Positions 51,987 through 59,781 of a stretch of 64,000 bases of DNA are shown in pieces. A program made the position numbers and the translations under genes. How positions within the stretch are numbered: the first letter of the stretch is position 1; every line of letters starts with the position of its first letter. Below the pieces are notes generated by a model, which was not told the DNA's origin, did no database searches, and saw only the letters and a list, made by a program, of their open reading frames with translations. The stretch covers positions 69,925 to 133,924 of the forward strand of contig CAJUHH010000012.1 in the NCBI GenBank assembly GCA_910585965.1. Reading direction: 5' to 3'. Origin of the DNA: an uncultured Lachnospiraceae bacterium (GTDB taxonomy: Bacteria > Bacillota > Clostridia > Lachnospirales > Lachnospiraceae).

Positions 51987-52076
51987 GCATATGGAAACAC
52001 CAGCATTATTTGCCTTTCTCTGGGTTTTCTGGTTTGTTAAAGGTTCTCATCGTAAGTAAATGTTTATTCACTAATA

Positions 52077-52103
52077 TCCAAAAAACAAACCGCTTTCCAG
52101 CGG
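52077..52103 (-). terminator. Intrinsic terminator after tetR-type gene
   Basis: Minus-strand stem CCGCT-GGAA-AGCGG followed by TTTGTTTTTT. It stands ~10 bp past the tetR-type stop. Confidence 0.75.
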
Positions 52104-52111
52104 CATGTTTT

Positions 52112-52726
52112 CTATTCATTTTTCTTTTTTTTCGCTTTCTCCGGCTTTAAATAACCGCTCAAGCCAGTAGTCAGAAGCTGAAATATCGTATCCTCCGTTT
52201 CCTGGTCATCAGGAAGCGTTCCCTCTACCACATATTTCGCATACATTACCGTGGAAGTAAGGACATGGAGCCACAGCAAATCCTGATTAATCCGCTTCAG
52301 GCTTGGAAATACCGTCTGGAAAAGACGGACCATTCCGATAAAAGTATTAAAGTAACTCACGTCCCGGCTCTTATCATATTTTGGAAAAAAAGCGCTGTCC
52401 CGGAACCGGTGGTAAAAAATCGTTTCGTCAGGATGACCTACCCAAAAACGGAAATACGGAAGCCACAAACCCTTCACCGCCCCCATAGGATCGGCGAGCA
52501 TAGTCAACGGATTCAACTTTAAGCGTTCAAAAATAGCCGCCGCCTGCTTATCCACGTAGGTAAAGCATTCCACGATCAACTGGTCTTTACTGTCGAAATG
52601 GCGGTACACAGCCCCAGGAGTAATCCCTGCCAGATCGCTGACATTCTGAATCCGTACTCCTTCCAAGCCATACTGCCGTACTGCTTTCATTGTTGCAAAA
52701 ATGATTCTGGTTCTAGTATCATCCAA
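52112..52726 (-). CDS. TetR-family transcriptional regulator
   Basis: About 204 aa. Helix-turn-helix near the N-terminus (L-E-G-V-R-I-Q-N-V-S-D-L-A-G-I-T-P-G-A-V-Y-R-H-F), followed by an all-helical ligand domain. The start is taken as the TTG at 52726, 6 nt after AGAGG; a TTG two codons upstream abuts the site. It follows a MATE gene by 85 bp but has its own promoter. It may control the pump or an unlinked gene. Confidence 0.88.
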   Translation of the reverse strand: MDDTRTRIIFATMKAVRQYGLEGVRIQNVSDLAGITPGAVYRHFDSKDQLIVECFTYVDKQAAAIFERLKLNPLTMLADPMGAVKGLWLPYFRFWVGHPDETIFYHRFRDSAFFPKYDKSRDVSYFNTFIGMVRLFQTVFPSLKRINQDLLWLHVLTSTVMYAKYVVEGTLPDDQETEDTIFQLLTTGLSGYLKPEKAKKKKNE

Positions 52727-52778
52727 TGGCAACCTCTTCTCTCAAAAACATTTGCGTTCACTTACCATTTCTACTGCA

Positions 52779-52807
52779 ATTATACACTGCCCCACTCTTA
52801 TTGACAA
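52779..52807 (-). promoter_or_regulatory. Promoter of the tetR-type gene
   Basis: Minus-strand TTGTCA (52802-52807), 17 bp, TATAAT (52779-52784). It lies immediately before the MATE stop codon, giving the regulator independent expression. Confidence 0.75.
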
Positions 52808-52815
52808 TACCTTTT

Positions 52816-54147
52816 TTAATATCCATACCTCTTCCTGTATTTCAGGAACATGAAAACGGACAAGGCAAGAGCCATCAGTTCTGCTGCCGGCGTCGCCAGC
52901 CAAATGCCGTTCACGCCAAAAAACAAAGGGAGCGCCAACATAGCGACCAGCATAAATACAAAGGATCTGGAAAATGCAAGGACAGCCGAAACTACTCCGT
53001 TGGATAATGCAGTGAACATTCCGCTGGCAAAAATATTGAAACCAATAAACAGCAGTGCGATCGTGCATATCCGATTCCCCGTCACCGCCAAACCGTATAC
53101 CGGATTATCCGGCCGGGCAAAAACCGATACCAGCGGCCTGGTCAGCATAAACGAAGCCGCCACCGTAATGGCTGAAATAAACATGATCACCCGGAAACTG
53201 GTCCCGACCAGCTTTTTTAATTTCTCATGATTCTGTTCCCCATAGTAATAACTGATCATCGGGGCCACCCCATAAGAATACCCGGTATACAAAGAACTGG
53301 CAAACATCAGCACATACATAATGATCGTAACGGCCGCAACGCCGTTCTCCCCCACATAACGCAGCATCGTCCAGTTGAACATCATCGTAATAATACCTGT
53401 CACGAGTGCAGTCGCCATTTCGGAACATCCGTTTGTCGCCGCATCAGCAAGGACTTTCCACCGAAACACAGGTTTTTTAAAATGCAGCAGACTTTTCTTC
53501 CTGCTAAAAACAAACAAGCCTGCAACTGCCGTCACGGAATACCCCATGCCCGTCGCGACCGCCGCGCCGCTGATTCCCATATGGAATACCGCGATAAACA
53601 GATAGTCAAGAATCATGTTCAACACGCCGCCTGCCACGGAGCAGACCAAAGAAAGCGTCGCTTTCTCGCTTGCAATCATATAAAGCGTAAAATTATTCAT
53701 CAAAAGAATCGGCACGGTAAATACCAGATAACGGCTTAAATATTCCACGCAATATCTTTCCACATCTGCGGACAAATTCATTCCGGCAAAAATATGATCC
53801 ATCGCCAGATACCCCGCCGCACACATCACCAGCCCCACAATTACATTCACTAAAATCAGGAACGTAAAGTCTTCTTTTGCTTCCCCGCTCTTCCCCTCCC
53901 CCATTTTTTTCATAATGACCGCGCTGCCTCCGGTGGCAAGCATCGTGGATATGGCCGTGACAAGCTGGATGATAGGCGCTGTCAGGTTGATCGACGAAAG
54001 CGCGTCCGTGCCGATCAGGTTCGAAACAAACAGACCGTCCACCATTGTATAAAAGGACATAAATACTGTCATGGCAATGGTCGGGATGGCAAATTTCAAA
54101 ATATTTTTTAATGTTACGGGTTTTCGATATACATTCTGGTTCTCCAT
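52816..54147 (-). CDS. MATE-family efflux transporter
   Basis: 443 aa, about twelve membrane helices, ATG after GAGGAG. Two-fold repeated MATE fold; similar in length and motifs to the pump at 40476-41807, so the two are paralogues. The promoter has a 19-bp spacer with a dyad, the mark of MerR-family control. Substrate unknown. Confidence 0.9.
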   Translation of the reverse strand: MENQNVYRKPVTLKNILKFAIPTIAMTVFMSFYTMVDGLFVSNLIGTDALSSINLTAPIIQLVTAISTMLATGGSAVIMKKMGEGKSGEAKEDFTFLILVNVIVGLVMCAAGYLAMDHIFAGMNLSADVERYCVEYLSRYLVFTVPILLMNNFTLYMIASEKATLSLVCSVAGGVLNMILDYLFIAVFHMGISGAAVATGMGYSVTAVAGLFVFSRKKSLLHFKKPVFRWKVLADAATNGCSEMATALVTGIITMMFNWTMLRYVGENGVAAVTIIMYVLMFASSLYTGYSYGVAPMISYYYGEQNHEKLKKLVGTSFRVIMFISAITVAASFMLTRPLVSVFARPDNPVYGLAVTGNRICTIALLFIGFNIFASGMFTALSNGVVSAVLAFSRSFVFMLVAMLALPLFFGVNGIWLATPAAELMALALSVFMFLKYRKRYGY

Positions 54148-54194
54148 ATATTCTTTCTCCTCGCTTTCCTTTCACAATCTTATTGCTTTTTTTC

Positions 54195-54225
54195 AGCATA
54201 AACCGTACAGTCACTGAAAGGTCAA
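54195..54225 (-). promoter_or_regulatory. MerR-type promoter of the MATE gene
   Basis: Minus-strand TTGACC (54220-54225) and TATGCT (54195-54200) are 19 bp apart, longer than standard. A dyad ACC-N3-CAGT-G-ACTG-N3-GGT (54202-54222) is centred in the spacer. Both features are typical of promoters twisted open by MerR-family activators. Confidence 0.7.
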
Positions 54226-54242
54226 GCGTTTTTGAAAAAATA

Positions 54243-54344
54243 TTATTCTACTGTTTTGATCCGTTCCACAAGGGAAAGCTGATTCAGCAAAGTGGATTTT
54301 CCACTGCCGGATGTCCCTGCCACGGCCACAAACTCCCCCTTCAC
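54243..54344 (-). pseudogene. Remnant of an ABC transporter ATPase (Walker A only)
   Basis: 33 codons starting at a GTG that overlaps the upstream stop (GTGA). The peptide V-A-V-A-G-T-S-G-S-G-K-S-T-L-L-N is a clear Walker A of an ABC ATPase, but it stops shortly after, at TAA 54243-54245. The rest of the ATPase and any permease are absent. It sits directly after the XRE/AbrB gene, where an intact ABC gene would be expected. Confidence 0.75.
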
Positions 54345-54766
54345 ACCTCCGTTCCCTTTCTTATTTTATCGGCCATTGCAAGGAAAATATCCGCTTTCAG
54401 CGCCGCCAGCCCCTGGGCTTCATCCCCCAATATGACAAGCTGGTCCCCGGGCGATATGCCGAATGTCTTCCTCGCTTTTGCCGGGATGACAATCTGTCCC
54501 TTATCCCCCACCGTCACTGTCCCGAAAATATGCTTCCCCTTCGGCGGTATCCCCAGCCCCATATTGGCTTCCGTTTCATAATTTGCCAGATCATCCAAAG
54601 ACACTTCCAGAATCTCTGCAAGAAGTTTTGCTTTTTCCAGGTCGGGCATCGTTTCGCCCGCCTCCCATTTCGCCACCGCCTGCCTTGTCACGCCTATCCT
54701 CTCCGCAAGATCTTCCTGTGTCAGGCTTTTCAGCTTCCGAAGCTGAACCAGATTATCTTTAAACAT
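54341..54766 (-). CDS. XRE helix-turn-helix plus AbrB/SpoVT domain regulator
   Basis: 141 aa. Residues 5-60 form an XRE helix-turn-helix (L-T-Q-E-D-L-A-E-R-I-G-V-T-R-Q-A-V-A-K-W-E). Residues ~82-125 form an AbrB-type swapped-hairpin DNA-binding fold (V-G-D-K-G-Q-I-V-I-P-A-K-A-R). The ATG overlaps the acyltransferase end by 8 nt. Related proteins are often encoded next to ABC transporters, matching the broken ATPase that follows. Confidence 0.88.
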   Translation of the reverse strand: MFKDNLVQLRKLKSLTQEDLAERIGVTRQAVAKWEAGETMPDLEKAKLLAEILEVSLDDLANYETEANMGLGIPPKGKHIFGTVTVGDKGQIVIPAKARKTFGISPGDQLVILGDEAQGLAALKADIFLAMADKIRKGTEV

Positions 54767-55838
54767 GATTTCTCTCCTTTTTTATCCCGAGGACGCACCA
54801 TCGAAGCAAAGGAATCCTCGAAATAATTTCATACAACGCCAGCCCTCCGGCAAAGGCGGCACAGGCTGTCAGCAAATAACAGAACAGCGCGGGAACTTCT
54901 GTATATTTGTGCAGCAAATAAGCCATCGCTGATAACGGAAGATAATGGAAGATATATAACCCAAACTCCCGCTTTGTCATGAAAGCAGAAAATTTTGTTC
55001 TTCTGTCCCCCCACGCTTTCATGCTTCCCAGGATTGCCAGCACGGCCGGCCAGGCAAAACCAACGGCAGAAATACTCCCTGCTACGGGCATCGCCGCATA
55101 ATTATCCCCATAATGCAAAAAAATATAAACTGCCCCAAGCAAAACAGAAAGAAAAAGAAGCAAAATGCGGAAACGGCTGATACGATCAATCACCTCGTCA
55201 TGGGCAAATACAAAATATCCAAGAAAAAAAACAAATCCATAAACCCCGAACCGATATACTGGAATGACCGATGTATTCAGAACCAACCCTGAAAAATATA
55301 CAGGCACTGCAAGCAATACCGATGCAGCCGCCCCCGTTTTCCCGGCAAACTCATAAAGGTTTCCTTTTTCTGCCTTTCTGACCAAAGCAAGCAGCATGGA
55401 AAACAGCCATAATACCTGGATGAACCAAAGCACCCCTGTGCCGGAAAGAGCCATAATCAGGTACATGGCCGCCGCCGGAATCGTCTCCGGCATATGATCA
55501 AAAGCGCCGCTGATCGCCATATTGAAATACCCCTGTACCCACCCGAATACCAAAAGCCCGACTGCGGAAGGCACAAGCAGTTTCCTTGTCCTCGCCCCGG
55601 CGAATTCTTTTACCGAATGCCTTTCCAGATCATACCGCGCACACATCCCGGACACCAGAAAGAGCAGGATCATAAACCAGGGATACAGCACATATTGGAT
55701 GACATCCCAACTCTGTTTTTCATAAAACGGGCCGATCACGCCGTCGGTAATGATACCGTTATACATATATACCACATGATAAATGACAACAAAAACCACT
55801 GTAATCCAACGAATATTATCCAAATAATATCTTCTCAT
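54759..55838 (-). CDS. Membrane acyltransferase family 3 protein
   Basis: 359 aa from the ATG at 55838, with AAGGTGGG before it. About ten membrane helices. The N-terminus Y-L-D-N-I-R-W-I-T-V-V-F-V-V-I-Y-H is the family signature with the presumed active histidine. Members O-acylate sugars or other surface molecules. The target is unknown. It is coupled to the XRE/AbrB gene downstream. Confidence 0.85.
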   Translation of the reverse strand: MRRYYLDNIRWITVVFVVIYHVVYMYNGIITDGVIGPFYEKQSWDVIQYVLYPWFMILLFLVSGMCARYDLERHSVKEFAGARTRKLLVPSAVGLLVFGWVQGYFNMAISGAFDHMPETIPAAAMYLIMALSGTGVLWFIQVLWLFSMLLALVRKAEKGNLYEFAGKTGAAASVLLAVPVYFSGLVLNTSVIPVYRFGVYGFVFFLGYFVFAHDEVIDRISRFRILLLFLSVLLGAVYIFLHYGDNYAAMPVAGSISAVGFAWPAVLAILGSMKAWGDRRTKFSAFMTKREFGLYIFHYLPLSAMAYLLHKYTEVPALFCYLLTACAAFAGGLALYEIISRIPLLRWCVLGIKKERNHV

Positions 55839-56085
55839 ACAATTCCCACCTTCGCAACTATTTTTAACATCATTATATCTTTTGCCTAGGTGAAAGTCTA
55901 TCAACGAAACCTGACATTTTCAGGCCGTTTTTGTCGGCTTTCGTTGCGCCAGCCCTCTGTTTCCCGGTAAACACTGTCTTATCCTGTCCTTTTTATACAT
56001 ACAGAAGCACCCCTGCCCCGGCACGGTCATCATGCCAGCAGCAGGAGTGCTGTTTCTCTTTCCTTTCCAACTCTTATTTTCCCAT

Positions 56086-56700
56086 TCATACCAGCTGGCA
56101 ATTCGCGCCCTTTTCATAAGGCCGGATCTCGCTGCACAAAGATTGTTCTATCAAATGCCTCTGTTCTTCCGCAACTACAAGAATACCATATGCGCAAGTT
56201 TTATGCGCCTCCGCATCCGCAGCGCTCGCAGCATCCGCAACGCTCGCATTAAATACGGAAAAAGCATCGGGCGGCATTTCATCCATCAGCTGCATTTCGT
56301 CCAGCCGGCACAGTTTTTGCCCTTCCCAACGATATTTTTCCACATACCAGCGGCGCCTCCCGGCCGATACTGCGACACTGCCCGCCTGGACAATCGGTGA
56401 CAGCACAGCCGCCGCATCGGTCGTCAGAACTCCCGTTATCGGTTTGTCCAAAGCGAATGCCAGCGCATTCCCGGTAACTACTGCGGAACGCACTCCCGTC
56501 TGCGAACCGGGCCCGATGCACACGACAATTTCATCGATTTCCTCCAAACTGACTTGCGCCCGGGAAAGCGTATTCCGAATCAGCGCAGGGAAATTTTCAA
56601 TCGGCTTCTCGATAGATAATGATGCCGCAATCCCCAAATCCGTCGAGACCGCACAGCTCGCATAAGGCTGGGAAGCATCCAGTCCAAGTCTAATAGCCAT
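56086..56700 (-). CDS. tsaB: TsaB, t6A tRNA modification partner
   Basis: 204 aa, ATG after AGGAGG. ASKHA-fold start L-G-L-D-A-S-Q-P-Y-A-S and the conserved V-C-I-G-P-G-S-Q-T-G-V-R-S-A. TsaB binds TsaD and TsaE to transfer threonylcarbamoyl to adenosine 37 of tRNAs reading ANN codons. It is last of the tsaC-D-E-B run. The C-terminal third is less conserved, as usual. Confidence 0.88.
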   Translation of the reverse strand: MAIRLGLDASQPYASCAVSTDLGIAASLSIEKPIENFPALIRNTLSRAQVSLEEIDEIVVCIGPGSQTGVRSAVVTGNALAFALDKPITGVLTTDAAAVLSPIVQAGSVAVSAGRRRWYVEKYRWEGQKLCRLDEMQLMDEMPPDAFSVFNASVADAASAADAEAHKTCAYGILVVAEEQRHLIEQSLCSEIRPYEKGANCQLV

Positions 56701-56729
56701 ATCTTTACCTCCTAATAGTCAACCGCCAC

Positions 56730-57215
56730 TTACGATAATGCCTGGCGAAAAAGAGCCAGACGGTCATCCCAGTCCCCGCCACCCGGCAAAATAGTAAGTA
56801 TCCGTTCATTTTCCAATGCGCCATATGCGAAGTGAAGCGTGATATATGGCGCCTGGAAGCCCGAATACCGGTCTGCCCATTCGACGACCGTCACCGCCGT
56901 ATCATAATAATCTTCAAACCCAAAGCTTTCCACTTCCACATCATTGTTCAGCCTGTAAAGATCCACATGACTCAACATCACCCTGCCCGATTCATACAAG
57001 GCATGGAGAACAAAAGTCGGACTGGTGACAGGCTCCGTAACGCCAAGGCTTTTGGCCAAAGCTTGAATAAAAGTCGTTTTACCGGCTCCGATTTCCCCTT
57101 TGAACAAAAGAAGATCCCCTTCCCGGAGAATGCCTGCCAGCTTTGCGGCAGCCTCCGCCGTTTCAGCCACAGACTCCAGCCGTTTTACGATAGGTCTCAT
57201 ATTATTTTCCGCCAT
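56730..57215 (-). CDS. tsaE: TsaE, t6A tRNA modification ATPase
   Basis: 161 aa. P-loop G-E-I-G-A-G-K-T-T, the T-S-P-T-F switch and V-E-W-A-D-R near the end are the family features. It hydrolyses ATP in the TsaB-TsaD-TsaE complex. The ATG at 57215 is 9 nt after AGGAGG; an ATG directly at the site (57224) and one at 57200 are alternatives. It overlaps the tsaD end slightly. Confidence 0.92.
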   Translation of the reverse strand: MAENNMRPIVKRLESVAETAEAAAKLAGILREGDLLLFKGEIGAGKTTFIQALAKSLGVTEPVTSPTFVLHALYESGRVMLSHVDLYRLNNDVEVESFGFEDYYDTAVTVVEWADRYSGFQAPYITLHFAYGALENERILTILPGGGDWDDRLALFRQALS

Positions 57216-58278
57216 CTGTGCCATCCTCCTGTCTCCTGATGGGAAGTCGTCCTTCCATAGATGCGCTTTCTGTTTCCCCGCCTGCCAACGGCAGCGACAA
57301 GCGAGGCATCATGCCGACCGTATCTTCAATCGGGCCATTATGGGTAAACTGCCACCATCCGGCCGCCCCGATCATCGCTGCATTATCCGTGGAATATTTC
57401 AGGCTGGGGAAAATAATTTTTGTATCCCCTAATGCGCCGTTGCCAAGCTGTTCCCTGAGAACCGGGCTCTTGGACACGCCTCCCACGATGACCGCGCTCT
57501 TAGGATGGTATTCCTCCACAGCCCTCTTCAGCTTCGTTGTCAGCACATCCATGCTGGCGGCGACAAAAGAAGCTGCCACGTCCTCCGCAACTGCGTTTCC
57601 CTGGTCGATGACCCGGCGAACTGCGGATTTCAAGCCGGAAAAGGAAAAATCATATCCCACATCAAGCATCGGCCTGGGCAGCTGATAACTTTCTTTCCCC
57701 GTAAGCGCCAGACGGTCGATCACAGGGCCGCCTGGATACTCAAACCCAAGCTCTCTGGCAACTTTGTCATAAGCTTCTCCCACCGAATCATCTTTCGTCG
57801 TTCCAAGCAATTTATATTTTCCCCGTTCAGGGGCATAAACCAGCATACAATGCCCCCCTGATACCAGCAGGTACACAGCCGGGAATTCTATTTTTACGCC
57901 GTCCAGTTCCGCAGAAAAAAGATGCCCTTCCAGATGGTTGACACCGACAAGCGGTTTCGACCATGCCAGAGCGATCGCCTTCGCCGCAGAAACACCGGCA
58001 GCCAGGCTTCCGGGAAGCCCGGGGCCGACGGTTACTGCAACTGCCGCCAAGTCATCCGGCTTTACCCCCGCCGAATCCATCGCTTCACGAACCACGCCGT
58101 TCATTGCAATCACATGCTGTTTGCTGGCAATCCCTGGAATCACGCCCCCCCATTTGGCATGCAGCGGAATCTGCGTCGAAACTACGGAAGAAACCACGCG
58201 GAAATCCTCCGTTACGATTGCTGCCGCCGTTTCGTCGCAGGATGTTTCAATGGATAATAATATCCTTTCGGTAATCAT
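57202..58278 (-). CDS. tsaD: TsaD, t6A threonylcarbamoyltransferase
   Basis: 358 aa. I-E-T-S-C-D-E-T-A at the N-terminus, the metal-binding H115-L-E-G-H119, and V-S-G-G-H-C-M-L-V are diagnostic. It catalyses the transfer to A37 of tRNA. One oddity: the stretch usually reading V-P-E-x-A-S-R reads I-P-G49-I-A-S-K, so a highly conserved glutamate is glycine. Its ATG overlaps the tsaC stop (ATGA). Confidence 0.93.
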   Translation of the reverse strand: MITERILLSIETSCDETAAAIVTEDFRVVSSVVSTQIPLHAKWGGVIPGIASKQHVIAMNGVVREAMDSAGVKPDDLAAVAVTVGPGLPGSLAAGVSAAKAIALAWSKPLVGVNHLEGHLFSAELDGVKIEFPAVYLLVSGGHCMLVYAPERGKYKLLGTTKDDSVGEAYDKVARELGFEYPGGPVIDRLALTGKESYQLPRPMLDVGYDFSFSGLKSAVRRVIDQGNAVAEDVAASFVAASMDVLTTKLKRAVEEYHPKSAVIVGGVSKSPVLREQLGNGALGDTKIIFPSLKYSTDNAAMIGAAGWWQFTHNGPIEDTVGMMPRLSLPLAGGETESASMEGRLPIRRQEDGTDGGK

Positions 58279-58916
58279 AATAGCAACCTCTCAATCTCTG
58301 TCTTTGGTATGGAGCCGACCCTTTCTATGACGGGTTCCGGACAATTTACATTTACTAATGTGGACGGAGCGCCGCTTAAGAGTCCTCCGTCGATCACCAG
58401 CGCTGGACGGACAGCCAAACTTCCCAGCGCCCCTTCCGCCGTATGCGGCGTTTCCACGCCATGCCTGTTGGCGCTTGTCATCAGCAAAGGCCCCAGTTTT
58501 TTCGCCAGTTCCTGTACAAACAAATAATCCGGCACCCGGATCGCAGCCTCGTCGCGGCCGGACAGCCAGGCAATATTATTTTCCCGAATCCCGCAGGCGA
58601 TTGTCATAGCCCCCGGCCAAAAATGGCTTGCAAGCAGCCGCGCTCTGTCATCCCATACGACAGGCAGTTCCTGTTCGACCTGTTCCTGGTCTGCGGCAAT
58701 AATCGGCAGCCCTTGGGTCAGCGGACGCTGCTTCATTTCAAATATGGTTTGGACGGCATGCGCCGACTGCGGGATGCAGATTAATCCGTATACCGTATCG
58801 GTCGGTGTCAGCACAACGCCGCCGTCACGCAAAATAGAAACGGCATATTCGACAATCCCATCAAAATCTGCCGCTCCTATTAAGCGGATATAATTATTTT
58901 CTTTCTCGAATTCCAC
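58275..58916 (-). CDS. tsaC: TsaC/Sua5-type threonylcarbamoyl-AMP synthase
   Basis: 213 aa, GTG start after GAGG. YrdC fold: L-T-P-T-D-T-V-Y-G-L, K-Q-R-P-L-T-Q-G-L-P, F-W-P-G-A-M-T and T-S-A-N-R-H-G. It makes threonylcarbamoyl-AMP from threonine, bicarbonate and ATP, the first step of t6A. It is shorter than Sua5 and lacks its extra domain. First gene of the tsaC-D-E-B operon. Confidence 0.93.
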   Translation of the reverse strand: MEFEKENNYIRLIGAADFDGIVEYAVSILRDGGVVLTPTDTVYGLICIPQSAHAVQTIFEMKQRPLTQGLPIIAADQEQVEQELPVVWDDRARLLASHFWPGAMTIACGIRENNIAWLSGRDEAAIRVPDYLFVQELAKKLGPLLMTSANRHGVETPHTAEGALGSLAVRPALVIDGGLLSGAPSTLVNVNCPEPVIERVGSIPKTEIERLLL

Positions 58917-58991
58917 GTTTTTTCCTCGCTTCTTTGTATCCTTTTGCGCCTCTTTTCGTCAGCTTCAAGCAAGACTGAAAGATCACCGCTG

Positions 58992-59041
58992 TTAGTCCAT
59001 ATCAGACTAATATGATACACTACAAAGAGGGGAAACGTCAA
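58992..59041 (-). promoter_or_regulatory. tsaC-D-E-B promoter with a downstream dyad
   Basis: Minus-strand TTGACG (59036-59041), 18 bp, TATCAT (59012-59017). The inverted repeat TTAGTC-N7-GACTAA (58992-59010) lies at the expected transcription start and could be a protein site. Confidence 0.6.
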
Positions 59042-59086
59042 GTTTTCAAACGGATATGCCAGGATAAAATGCAAGCTGAATTTGTA

Positions 59087-59599
59087 CTATTCAATTCCAA
59101 ATTCTTTTGCATATTTTATGACTCCACATATATCGGATGCGTTTTCTTTTATTTTATATGCCATAAAGTTTTCGTTCGGCACATCAAAAGGCGGTTTGAT
59201 GCCAAAGCTGCCAGCTGGTACATATCCTGCTTTCGGATAGTATTTTTCACTGCCCAATACAATCGAATATTCATAACCCAATTGGCCAGCAATGCTATGT
59301 CCTTCTTTAATTAAAGACATTCCTATCCCCTTTCTTTGATATTCAGGCAGAACAGACAGCGGAGCCAAAACTAAAACTGCGCCATCCCCAACCTTTGCTT
59401 TTGTAAACATAATATGCCCTACAATCTTTCCGTCCATTTCGGCAACTAAAGATAAATCGGGAATAAATGCCTCCCCTTTTCTTAATGCATTTACCAAATC
59501 GTGTTCATTTCCATCAGAATGTTCGGCACTGTCAAATGCAGCTTTCACTACAGAATATGTTATTTCATAGTCCTTAGATTCTTCTTTCCTAATAAGCAT
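59087..59599 (-). CDS. GNAT-family N-acetyltransferase
   Basis: 170 aa from the ATG at 59599, with AGGAGA just before it. The acetyl-CoA loop is V-L-P-E-Y-Q-R-K-G-I-G, and the C-terminal part Y-Y-P-K-A-G-Y-V-P resembles YhbS-type proteins. It is not RimI-like despite the t6A genes downstream. Substrate unknown. AT-rich. Confidence 0.85.
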   Translation of the reverse strand: MLIRKEESKDYEITYSVVKAAFDSAEHSDGNEHDLVNALRKGEAFIPDLSLVAEMDGKIVGHIMFTKAKVGDGAVLVLAPLSVLPEYQRKGIGMSLIKEGHSIAGQLGYEYSIVLGSEKYYPKAGYVPAGSFGIKPPFDVPNENFMAYKIKENASDICGVIKYAKEFGIE

Positions 59600-59781
59600 A
59601 AATCTCCTCATCAAAATGAATATTAATACTCTCTAACTGTTTCTTTCCTATCGACCTATATTTGTATTGATTTATCTCTACATTCTCTGTGCTATAGAAC
59701 AGAATAATTTCATCCTTAATACATTCCGGCAGATTCTGCAAATATAATATTGTAAATAGGCTGCAGGCTCCTATATTAGAG

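Noticed and set aside
56006..56052. Terminator after tsaB
   Set aside because: A stem AGCACCCCTGC/GCAGGAGTGCT exists, but no T-tract follows on the minus strand.
55920..56117. A 65-codon minus-strand frame after tsaB
   Set aside because: No convincing start site and no recognisable features; it overlaps the tsaB end.
59087..59599. RimI partner of the t6A operon
   Set aside because: The acetyltransferase resembles YhbS-type proteins, has its own leader and a different base composition.
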